DNA of 64,000 nt from Myxococcus stipitatus DSM 14675 (GTDB lineage: Bacteria > Myxococcota > Myxococcia > Myxococcales > Myxococcaceae), in NCBI RefSeq assembly GCF_000331735.1, contig NC_020126.1, positions 9,923,501-9,987,500 of the forward strand, in the 5' to 3' direction. Position numbers and translations under genes: made by a program. Below the pieces are notes generated by a model. That model saw only the letters and a list, made by a program, of their open reading frames with translations. It did no database searches and was not told the DNA's origin. Position 1 is the first letter of the stretch. Every line of letters starts with the position of its first letter. This document shows, one piece after another, positions 41,003 to 48,442 of this stretch.

Positions 41003-42889
41003 TCACGCCATCCGCAGCGTGGTGAGGTCCTGTCGGCCCACCACCAGCAAGCCCTGTCGCGTCAGCAGGAGCTGACAGCCCGAGTCCACGAAGGGCTCGG
41101 TGTCGGGGAACTCCCGCGCCGTCTCCAGCCGCCCGTTGCGCGACTCCACGCGCACCAGCCCCGCGTCCGTGGCGACGAACAGCGCCTCTCCCATCGCGCA
41201 CCGGCCGCTCTGGAACGCGCCCCCCAGCCACGAGCCATCCCCCGCGACGGCCACCCCTTGCGCGCGCACCTGTCCGTCGGAGCCCAGCACCACGCAGTGG
41301 TGCACCGTGCGCCCACCCGCCTCCTCCGCGAGGAACAGCCACGCGAGCGGCCCGTCGAAGACACAGTCCGCGTCCACCAGTTGCCCCGACGGCCACGGCA
41401 GCTTCAGCCCGTCCTTCAACCCCACGCGCTCCGCATCGAAGACGAACGCGTCTCGCAGCCCCCCCGCGCGGTGGAACCCCACCCCGAAGCGAGGCCCCAC
41501 GAACAGCCGCGTCTGTCCTTCGAGCACATCGCCGATGCGCTCGGGGCCATGCGCTCCGTTCCGCCACAGCCCACCGCCCACCGCCCAGTAGCGGTGCCTC
41601 GCGTTCGCGGCGAAACACGGCCGCCCGTCCAGCACGTCCACGCTCAGCCGCTCGGGCCCAGGTGAAGCAGCGGGCCCCTCGGTCAGCACCGCCACCGTGC
41701 CCCCTCGCCCCACCAGCGTCACCGGCCCCTGCAGCTCCCAGCGCAGCGACGGGTCCAGCGCACCGTGCAGCACGACCCGGCCGTCCTCGCGCCGGTACGC
41801 CCCCTGCTCGTGATACAGCCAGCGCGGCGCACCGTTCTCCACGCTCACCCGGAGCACGACGCCTCGGGTGGAGAACAGCCGCGTCGCCGTCACCTCGCCT
41901 CGCACCGCGGACACGGGCGTCGCCGCCGCCACCGCGTTCGGCTGGCAGGTGGGGCAGGTGGCTCGCGCGTGCTCCACACCACACGATGCGCACGCGGTGA
42001 AACGAAGTCCCTCCAGGAGCGGCAGCGGAAACTCGCCGCGCAGGTCCTCCACGAAGACGCGGTGGAGGTGGTGGAGCAGGTCGTCCGGCAACGTGCGCAG
42101 CGGCAGCGCGGGCTTCGGGTACTGCACCTCCGGATGGAAGACGGTGATGCGCTGGAGCAGGCGCCCCGTCGGCGTGGTCCGCGCCGTCGGCGACTTCGGC
42201 CGATGCACCCCTCCGTGCGGCCCCACGCACAGCAGCGACTGCATGGCCGCCACGGTGAAGGCATACCAATCACTCACCTCGGACGCGGCACACGCGGGGA
42301 CCAGCCCCTTCGCGGTGCCCAGCCGCACCGGGTCCAGGAAGCGCTCGGTGAAGAGCAGACACACGAAGCTTCCGAACTGGAAGCTGTCCGCGTCGATGAG
42401 GTGCGCGTCCGCTGTCCCCGTCACCAGCACGTTCAAGTCATTGAAGTCACCGACAACCACGCCCGCCGCATGCACTCCCGCGAGCGTCCGATGCAGGCTG
42501 CTCAGCACCTCCACCGCCCGGGCCGATGTCGCCCCCGCGCGCCGGAAGGACGGCTCCGCGAAGCGCCGCAGCGTCTCCACGTTCTCCAGCTTGCGCATCG
42601 CATAGCCGAGCACCGTCCGCCCCGACTTGTCCGTCGCGAGCGCCTGCGGTGTCACCACCCTCCCCGGCAGCCCCGTGGGAAAGACCCGCAGCTTGTGCTG
42701 ATGCTCCGCCAGCCGGGCCCTCGCCGCGTCCTGCTCCGCGTCCAGGCCCGTGTAGTCCGGGTGCTCCGGCGGCTTGAACACCTTGAGCGCTCGGCCATCC
42801 CCCAGGTCGAACACATCCGCCTCGCCGCCCTTGCCCAGCGCCTTCGCGGGGCTCAGCCGGACTCTCTTCCCCTCGAGCCAGACGTCCAT
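41003..42889 (-). CDS. TerY-P-type protein kinase with zinc ribbon and C-terminal propeller-like region
   Basis: The 628-residue protein starts with a divergent Ser/Thr kinase domain: Gly loop LGKGGEADVF, ATP-anchoring K36 (ALKVFK), catalytic loop GDFNDLNVLV (D148, N153) and metal-binding DADSFQ (D166). The GDxNDxNVLV and IDxDSFQ variants typify kinases of TerY-P triads. A four-Cys zinc ribbon follows (CASC at 300-303, CPTC at 312-315). The rest, about 320-628, consists of short strand repeats that may form a beta-propeller. It starts 4 bp after the PP2C stop with GGGGAGGG inside that gene, indicating coupled expression of kinase and phosphatase. Confidence 0.85.
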   Translation of the reverse strand: MDVWLEGKRVRLSPAKALGKGGEADVFDLGDGRALKVFKPPEHPDYTGLDAEQDAARARLAEHQHKLRVFPTGLPGRVVTPQALATDKSGRTVLGYAMRKLENVETLRRFAEPSFRRAGATSARAVEVLSSLHRTLAGVHAAGVVVGDFNDLNVLVTGTADAHLIDADSFQFGSFVCLLFTERFLDPVRLGTAKGLVPACAASEVSDWYAFTVAAMQSLLCVGPHGGVHRPKSPTARTTPTGRLLQRITVFHPEVQYPKPALPLRTLPDDLLHHLHRVFVEDLRGEFPLPLLEGLRFTACASCGVEHARATCPTCQPNAVAAATPVSAVRGEVTATRLFSTRGVVLRVSVENGAPRWLYHEQGAYRREDGRVVLHGALDPSLRWELQGPVTLVGRGGTVAVLTEGPAASPGPERLSVDVLDGRPCFAANARHRYWAVGGGLWRNGAHGPERIGDVLEGQTRLFVGPRFGVGFHRAGGLRDAFVFDAERVGLKDGLKLPWPSGQLVDADCVFDGPLAWLFLAEEAGGRTVHHCVVLGSDGQVRAQGVAVAGDGSWLGGAFQSGRCAMGEALFVATDAGLVRVESRNGRLETAREFPDTEPFVDSGCQLLLTRQGLLVVGRQDLTTLRMA

Positions 42890-42893
42890 GGCC

Positions 42894-43706
42894 TCATGCC
42901 CTCCCCACCCGTCGGCGCAGCACCACCATCGTCGTGTCGTCCGGGAGCAGCCCCGGCGTGCGCACCAGCCGTCGCGCATCGAAGTCCGCGCGGACCGACT
43001 CGCGGTTGAGCATCGCGAGCCTGCGCCTCAGCGCATCCGGGTTCTCGAAGTAGCGGTCCTCCGTCCAGAACCGCGACAGCGGCCCCACCGTCTCCTCGCT
43101 CGAGGGGAGCGACGCGGCCCCCAGCTTCGCCAGGTCCGCGACCCCATCCGTCCCCAGCAGCAGCGCGTGCACGTCCGCCGTGGGCACCAAGGCTCGCGTG
43201 ACGAACGACGTGTCGTCCCCCCGAATCAGCGCATACGCGAGATACGGCGGCGCGTTGTTGGGGAACGGCCCCAGCGTGTGCACGTCCCCGTTGAGGGACC
43301 AGACCCCATCTCCCGCGGAGAAGACGAGCGTGTGAGAGGGCGTCACCACCGCGCCCACCACCGTGAAGAGGAAGTCCCCCAGTGTGTCGCGGCCGAGCTC
43401 CCCCCGAAGCTCGCTCAGCAGACACAGCACGTCCTCTCGCAGCCCGGGAAGAAACCCGGCTTCATCCACACGCCCGTCTTCCGCCAACCGCGTCAGCGCC
43501 GCCTGCGCCACCCCGCGCACCCCCAGCTGCGCCCCCAGCTCGCTGCACGCCTGGCTTCCACAGCCATCCGCCACCACCAGCGCCACCCCGTGCTCACTCC
43601 CCCGCACGCACCACGCATCCTGGTTGTTGCGCCCCGCCCGGGCGTGCTCCCGCCCGACCACCGAACCCGCGGCGACCTCGAATGGAAGTGGAGTTCGTGT
43701 ATCCAT
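42894..43706 (-). CDS. PP2C-type Ser/Thr protein phosphatase, probably translated from a leaderless mRNA
   Basis: The 270-residue protein has the PP2C motifs NNQDAWCV, ALVVADGCGSQACSE, FSAGDGVWSL, LLGTDGVADL and PDDTTMVVL, with the metal-binding Asp residues intact. It presumably dephosphorylates substrates of the co-encoded kinase. No Shine-Dalgarno sequence precedes the ATG at 43706. Instead the -10 box ends 6 bp before it, so transcription should begin at or next to the ATG. It is the first gene of the four-gene unit regulated through the palindrome at 43714-43738. Confidence 0.88.
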   Translation of the reverse strand: MDTRTPLPFEVAAGSVVGREHARAGRNNQDAWCVRGSEHGVALVVADGCGSQACSELGAQLGVRGVAQAALTRLAEDGRVDEAGFLPGLREDVLCLLSELRGELGRDTLGDFLFTVVGAVVTPSHTLVFSAGDGVWSLNGDVHTLGPFPNNAPPYLAYALIRGDDTSFVTRALVPTADVHALLLGTDGVADLAKLGAASLPSSEETVGPLSRFWTEDRYFENPDALRRRLAMLNRESVRADFDARRLVRTPGLLPDDTTMVVLRRRVGRA

Positions 43707-43712
43707 GACACC

Positions 43713-43741
43713 AACATAGTGTCGAACAGACACTATGTCAA
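43713..43741 (-). promoter_or_regulatory. Sigma-70-type promoter with embedded perfect palindrome (candidate NrtR box)
   Basis: On the minus strand TTGACA (43741-43736) and TATGTT (43718-43713) are separated by exactly 17 bp. A perfect 10-bp inverted repeat with 5-bp spacer, ACATAGTGTC / GACACTATGT (43714-43738), fills the spacer and overlaps both boxes. Its centre GT-N7-AC matches the core reported for NrtR operators. A bound dimer would block RNA polymerase. The ATG follows the -10 box by 6 bp. Confidence 0.78.
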
Positions 43742-43807
43742 CGCCATCGCCCGCGGCCTCCGGCGGGAGGGGACACGGGGAGCGTGCGGGGAAGCAGAGG
43801 CGGCGGC

Positions 43808-44497
43808 TCAGAGCTCGAAGTTGAAGCCGGCCTTCTCGAGCTGCCGGTACTTCTTGTGGTCGAACCGGTACAGGCGGGCGGCGCGGTGGGCGACGTCCTG
43901 CTCCACCTCGTCCAGCTCCTCCAGCAGGTCCATGGCCAGGATTTTCTTGCGGAAGTTGCGCTTGTCGAGCTCGCGCTCCAGCACGATTTCGTACAGGCGC
44001 TGCAGCTGGGTGAGCGTGAACTTGGGCGGCAACAGCTCGAAGCCGATGGGCTGGTAGCGCACCTTGCCCTTGAGGCGGAGCAGCGCGGTGTTGAGGATGT
44101 CCGCGTGGTCGAACGCCAGCTTGGGCGTGTCCCAGACGGAGAACCACGCCGCCTCGCGCGCATCGGTGGCCGCGCGCAGCACGTGCGCGCTCAGCTTCAC
44201 CAGCGCGAAGTACGCCACCGTGACGACACGGCCCCGAGGGTCTCTCTCCGGCGTGCCGAAGGTGAAGAGCTGCTCCAGGTGCCCAGGGCGGATGCCGGAC
44301 TCCTCCTCCAGCTCACGCCGCGCGGCCTCGTCCAGGGACTCGTCCATCCGCACGAAGCCACCGGGCAGGGCCCAGCGTCCCGCGAAGGGCTCCACGCCGC
44401 GCTGGATGAGCAACACCTTCAGGTCCTCTTCGTCCAAGCCGAAGACGACACAGTCCACCGTCAACGCGGGTCTCGGGTACTCGTAGGTGTGGCTCAC
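43808..44497 (-). CDS. nrtR: NrtR-type Nudix/winged-helix transcriptional regulator
   Basis: The protein begins SHTYEYPRPALTVDCVVFG, the typical NrtR start. A Nudix domain with a complete box follows (G47-x5-E53-x7-REL-x-EE-x-G, residues 47-69). The C-terminal winged helix has FTLTQLQRLYEIVLE and LDKRNFRKKIL. NrtR proteins repress NAD-biosynthesis genes and bind ADP-ribose through the Nudix domain; many have lost Nudix catalysis, whereas this box is intact. I chose the GTG at 44497 (229 residues) because the ATG at 44509 lies inside the predicted -10 box. An ADP-ribose pyrophosphatase activity in addition to regulation is possible. Confidence 0.85.
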   Translation of the reverse strand: MSHTYEYPRPALTVDCVVFGLDEEDLKVLLIQRGVEPFAGRWALPGGFVRMDESLDEAARRELEEESGIRPGHLEQLFTFGTPERDPRGRVVTVAYFALVKLSAHVLRAATDAREAAWFSVWDTPKLAFDHADILNTALLRLKGKVRYQPIGFELLPPKFTLTQLQRLYEIVLERELDKRNFRKKILAMDLLEELDEVEQDVAHRAARLYRFDHKKYRQLEKAGFNFEL

Positions 44498-44504
44498 GGG
44501 TGCC

Positions 44505-44534
44505 GGCATAGTGTCCACGGCACACCCGAGTCAA
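44505..44534 (-). promoter_or_regulatory. Promoter of the NrtR-type gene with degenerate NrtR-like site
   Basis: TTGACT (44534-44529) and TATGCC (44510-44505) are spaced 18 bp on the minus strand. Between them lies ATAGTGTC-N5-CACAC, sharing the left half and the GT-N7-AC core with the perfect palindrome upstream of the PP2C gene. The GTG start at 44497 is 7 bp after the -10 box, so this message too would be leaderless. Suggests autoregulation. Confidence 0.6.
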
Positions 44535-44551
44535 CGAGCGCCGAGGTGACG

Positions 44552-45559
44552 CTACGCGTTCACCATGCGCGACAGCTTGTGCCAGTCGACCAGCTGGACG
44601 CTCTCCTCCGCCAGGTCGAACTCCACCGAGCGCCGCAGGCCAATCACGTCGCCGCCCATCTGGAAGGGCACGTCGCGGTCGAAGTCCATGCGCAGGCGCT
44701 GGACGAACCAGTCGTTCATGTGCGGCATGGGGTGCGCGCCGCGCCACAGGCGGAACATGTTGCGCGTGGCCTCCATCACGCTGGCGCCGTAGACACGCAC
44801 GGACAGCCGGTGGGGCACCGCCTGCGCGAAGGGGAAGGCCTTGAAGCCGAAGCCCCACTCGGGCGTGGTGGCCGCGCCGGCGACTCCCGCGGGGCCCTCA
44901 TACAGCAGCGCGCCCTTCTGCCCTCCCGGCACGGGAATCACGTTGCCCTGCGCGTCCACGGTGAGCGCGTCGTCGCCCATGTTGTAGACGGACACCCGAG
45001 GGTTGCCGGAGCCGAACATGTGCCGAGGCACCGTCCGCGTGAACATGGCGGACAGGTACCCGCGAAGCCCCGCCTGCTGGCTGCGCAGCGGACCCGAGGC
45101 GGCGAGCTGGTCCTTGAAGTCTTGAATCATCTCCGCGTCCCAGCCCGTGCCCGCGAACGGCGCGACCTTGCCGTCCACGCGCACCAGGGAGAACGGACGC
45201 AGCGGCGGCAGGCGCTCCCCCACCGCGGCGATCTGCTTGAGCGCCACCGCGGGACGAGGGGCGCCGGTGACTCGGGCCCACGCGTTGCCGGTGCCCATGG
45301 GCAGCACGCCGATGGCGGGCAGCGCCACGCCCGCCGCGCGCAGCTCGTTGAGCAGCCCCGTAATCGTGCCGTCGCCTCCTCCCGCCAGCAGGAGCGAAGG
45401 CGGGTTGGGCCGCAGCTGGTCGGAAATCCAGTGACGGGCCTCATCCAGCGAGCGGGTGAGCGCGACGCGGGCTCGGGGAAGGAAGCGCTGCACCAGCCCG
45501 CCGACTCCCTCGGAGCCGCGGCGTGCACGCAAATTGACGAGAACCGCGATGTCGGTCAT
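44552..45559 (-). CDS. Diacylglycerol kinase family lipid kinase (YegS/BmrU-like)
   Basis: The 335-residue protein has the DAGK catalytic signature: a nucleotide-binding GGGDGT at residues 60-65, LPMGTGNAWAR about 25 residues later and a C-terminal beta-sandwich. Such enzymes phosphorylate diacylglycerol, sphingosine or undecaprenol-type lipids at the membrane. The substrate is unknown. The ATG at 45559 was chosen with AGGAAA upstream; an alternative ATG lies ten codons earlier. It ends 17 bp before the predicted promoter of the NrtR-type gene. Confidence 0.87.
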   Translation of the reverse strand: MTDIAVLVNLRARRGSEGVGGLVQRFLPRARVALTRSLDEARHWISDQLRPNPPSLLLAGGGDGTITGLLNELRAAGVALPAIGVLPMGTGNAWARVTGAPRPAVALKQIAAVGERLPPLRPFSLVRVDGKVAPFAGTGWDAEMIQDFKDQLAASGPLRSQQAGLRGYLSAMFTRTVPRHMFGSGNPRVSVYNMGDDALTVDAQGNVIPVPGGQKGALLYEGPAGVAGAATTPEWGFGFKAFPFAQAVPHRLSVRVYGASVMEATRNMFRLWRGAHPMPHMNDWFVQRLRMDFDRDVPFQMGGDVIGLRRSVEFDLAEESVQLVDWHKLSRMVNA

Positions 45560-45642
45560 GGCGGGCGGACTTTCCTCGGGCCGTGTCATAGCCCGGTCAC
45601 GGCCCGCGTTGGCGGCACCGAGACGACAATGGGGACTTCGCA

Positions 45643-46572
45643 CTACGAGTGCGTGAACAACCCGCTCGGGGAGATACTCCGAGCCTGCCTGCCCCCCAAG
45701 AAGGCGACCGTGGCCAGCACGCCTCCCGCCACGAGCAGCCGGCGCAGGGTCCTCTTGCGACGGGAGGAGACCTCCCCGCACAGGGCGGCGGTCGGAGCCT
45801 GGCGTTCCCTATCGGCCTGTCGGGCCCCGGCGATGCGGGCCAGTCCCCTCCAGGTCCGGACGGGAGGTCCCACCTGGACCTCCGCCTGGGGCTCCCGGAG
45901 GACGCGGAGGATGGCGCGGGCCACCCGCTCCGGCGCGTGGACCGGCTCCTCCGGCCCCAGGCGCCAGTCGGTGTAGTTGGCGGTGTGGTGCCACAGAGGG
46001 GTGTCGACGGCGGCGGGCATCACGGTGCAGACGTGGATGCCCGTGCCGAGGAGCTCCTGGCGGACGGAGGCGGTGAAGCCTCGCACCGCATGCCTCGAGG
46101 CGGCGTAGGCGCTGACGAAGGGCGCCGTCACCCCGGGCTGGGACGACGAGACATTGACGAGGGTGCCGTACCCCTGACGCCGGAACCAGGCCACGGCGGC
46201 CCGGGTGCCCTGGACGGTCCCCAGGAAGTGGGTCTCCAGGAGCTGGCGGAAGGCGTCGTCCGGCGTCTCCTCCAGGCTGCCCGTGAGGTAGTCCCCCGCG
46301 TTGTTGATCCACGCGTCGAAGTGGCCAAAGGCTCGCACCGCCTCCCAGGCCAGCGCTTGCGCGGAGTCGGCGCCAGCTCCGTCCAGATGGACGGGGAGGG
46401 CCCGCACCCCCAGGGCTTCACACTCACGGACCAGGTCCCCCAGGGGGGCCTCCCGCCGGGAGGCGAGCACCAGTTGGACGCCCTTCCTCGCGAGGGCACG
46501 CGCGGTGGCGCGGCCCGTGTCATTGGACGCTCCGGTGATGACGACGACGCGGTTCTTCCATCCACGACTCAT
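45643..46572 (-). CDS. Short-chain dehydrogenase-like protein with Arg replacing the catalytic Lys
   Basis: The 309-residue protein has an SDR fold: a cofactor loop (VVVITGASNDTGRATA, where the usual GIG is DTG), NNAGDYL and active-site Ser in VNVSSSQ. The catalytic Tyr lies in YAASRHA. The Lys of YxxxK is Arg here, which in most SDRs severely lowers activity. A C-terminal extension of about 60 residues ends with a basic patch and a hydrophobic segment (RRLLVAGGVLATVAFLGG), a probable membrane anchor. Membrane-anchored SDRs of this shape are common in myxobacteria. Substrate unknown. Confidence 0.82.
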   Translation of the reverse strand: MSRGWKNRVVVITGASNDTGRATARALARKGVQLVLASRREAPLGDLVRECEALGVRALPVHLDGAGADSAQALAWEAVRAFGHFDAWINNAGDYLTGSLEETPDDAFRQLLETHFLGTVQGTRAAVAWFRRQGYGTLVNVSSSQPGVTAPFVSAYAASRHAVRGFTASVRQELLGTGIHVCTVMPAAVDTPLWHHTANYTDWRLGPEEPVHAPERVARAILRVLREPQAEVQVGPPVRTWRGLARIAGARQADRERQAPTAALCGEVSSRRKRTLRRLLVAGGVLATVAFLGGRQARSISPSGLFTHS

Positions 46573-46857
46573 GTCCGCGGCCCTCCCCCCTGGGTGAGAC
46601 GGTGCCTGGTGCCAGTGGCCTCAGGGCGAAGATGGGGATTCCGGCCGGGAGCGCCTTGGCGCCGGGAGGGCTCCCCCGGAGGGCGGGCGACGCGGCGGTA
46701 CCAGCGCTCGGACGGGTGTCCACCCTCGGGATGGCACGAGAGGGTTTGAAGGAAGACGGAGGGGGCTGGTATGTGAATGCGGCTGGTGGGCGGGCGACGG
46801 AACGCGGCCTGCATTGGGCGCCACGCAATTCCCTTCCAAGCCCACGAGAGGCGCGGC

Positions 46858-48375
46858 ATGCGAGCCATCCTGTTCATCCTGAGCTGCATCCTCCCCCTGA
46901 CGGCCTTCGCGGCCCCCCGTCGCATGGTCGTCGCCAGCGGCGACTGCAAGGACGCGGAGCTGGGCAGCCAGGCCAATGCCTTCCTGGGTGCTCTGGTGTC
47001 CCGCCCGGAGCAGGACATCCTGAGCGCCACGGGGTTCAGCGAGCGGCTCTTCCCCCAGCCCACCCGGAGCTACGAGGACCTCCAGCGCCAGCTCGACGCC
47101 GCCCAGGACCACTTCTACGAGAGCCGCTACGGCAAGGCGGCCCAGGCGCTCGACGAGGCGCTCCAGCAAATCGTCCGGCTGCCGGTGGGCGAGGCGCGCT
47201 GGAAGCTGTTCGAGAAGGCCCAGCTCCTCCACGGGCTGAACTACCGCGCCATGGGCCGCGTCAAGGAGAGCGACGCCGCGTTCCGGAACGTGCTGCGGCT
47301 CGACCCCACCCACAAGCTCGACCCGGACTTCTTCGCGCCCTCGGTGCGCCAGGCCTTCGACAAGCTGCGGCGGGAGCAGAACGCCGCGCGCAAGGTGAAG
47401 CTCTCGGTGCGCACCATCGTCCCGGACGCGGAGGTCTATCTCGACGGGAAGAAGGTGGGCCAGACGCCGCTGGCCCTCGACGTGCCCGCGGGCACCTATG
47501 ACCTGACCCTGGTGAAGGACGGCACGGTCAGCTTCCCCCGGCAGCATCAAGTGCAGGGCGCGGACACGCCGCTGCTCGTGGACCTGGCCTATGAGGGCTC
47601 TGTCACCGCCACGCCGTTCCCCTGTCTGGCCGCGCCCGACAGCAACGATGAGAAGGTGCTGAGCCACGCCGTCCGGCTGGGCGGAACGGTGGGCGTCGAA
47701 GAGGTCATCGTGGTGCGCCTGGAGCGCCCCAGCAGCGGGCCCAAGTGGTTCGCGGCCACGGTGCTCAACGTCGAGGGGGGCCAGAAGCTGCGCGAGGGGG
47801 GCTTCAAGACCCAGGGGCTGGATGCTCCGGCCGAGGCCCTCTCCGCCCTGGTGGACTTCGTCACCACGGGCCGCTCGCACTCCAACCTCCTGGTGATGAA
47901 CGCCAACGGCCGGCCGCCTTGGGAGCAGCCCGCGAAGGGTGACAAGTCCGCCGTCCCGGGAGGGGCCTCGGACCTGGACGCGCCGGACCGCCTCACGGAA
48001 GGCGTCGCGGGCGCGGCGTCCTCCTCCACGCCGAGGCTGCGCGTCGCCTCGTATGTCTTGATGGGCGTGGGGGTCGCCGCGCTGGGCGGCGCGGGCGCGG
48101 TGCGCTTGATGGCGCAGAAGGACGTGAATGACCTGGAGAAGCGGATGAAGAACGGACGCATCCTCTCCACGGACCAGGACTCCCTGCGGCTGCGCGACTC
48201 GCTGATTCAGAAGAACAACCTGCTCACGGGCCTGCTCGTGGGCGGTGGCGCCGCCGCGGTGACGGGAGCGGTGCTGTTCTTCGTGTCGCCTTCCCAGGTG
48301 GCGCCGCCGCCGGTGTCGGTGGGCGTCGCGGCGGATGGCGAGGCCGTCTCCGCCAGTCTGTCCGGTTCCTTCTAG
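46858..48375 (+). CDS. PEGA-domain protein with signal peptide and two C-terminal membrane helices
   Basis: The 505-residue protein has a Sec signal peptide (cleavage near TAFA). A TPR-like helical region follows (about 75-175, with YGKAAQALDEALQQIV). A PEGA domain lies at about 180-220 (SVRTIVPDAEVYLDGKKVGQ, abbreviated as VYLDGKKVGQTPL). An alpha/beta region comes next, then two hydrophobic helices (YVLMGVGVAALGGAGAV and LLTGLLVGGGAAAVTGAVLFF). PEGA domains are short surface beta-modules. TPR-PEGA proteins are widespread in myxobacteria, with unknown partners. The ATG at 46858 begins the signal peptide. Confidence 0.82.
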   Translation: MRAILFILSCILPLTAFAAPRRMVVASGDCKDAELGSQANAFLGALVSRPEQDILSATGFSERLFPQPTRSYEDLQRQLDAAQDHFYESRYGKAAQALDEALQQIVRLPVGEARWKLFEKAQLLHGLNYRAMGRVKESDAAFRNVLRLDPTHKLDPDFFAPSVRQAFDKLRREQNAARKVKLSVRTIVPDAEVYLDGKKVGQTPLALDVPAGTYDLTLVKDGTVSFPRQHQVQGADTPLLVDLAYEGSVTATPFPCLAAPDSNDEKVLSHAVRLGGTVGVEEVIVVRLERPSSGPKWFAATVLNVEGGQKLREGGFKTQGLDAPAEALSALVDFVTTGRSHSNLLVMNANGRPPWEQPAKGDKSAVPGGASDLDAPDRLTEGVAGAASSSTPRLRVASYVLMGVGVAALGGAGAVRLMAQKDVNDLEKRMKNGRILSTDQDSLRLRDSLIQKNNLLTGLLVGGGAAAVTGAVLFFVSPSQVAPPPVSVGVAADGEAVSASLSGSF

Positions 48376-48442
48376 CCTTCCTGTCCTCGGGGCTGGCCGC
48401 CCGCTCACGCCATCCCCGGGGACACGGCATAGAGTGCCGCGC

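Noticed and set aside
44507..44509. ATG at 44509 as start of the NrtR-type gene
   Set aside because: It lies inside the predicted -10 box, so it would not be on the transcript. The GTG at 44497 fits a leaderless message and the family start. Decision depends on 5'-end mapping.
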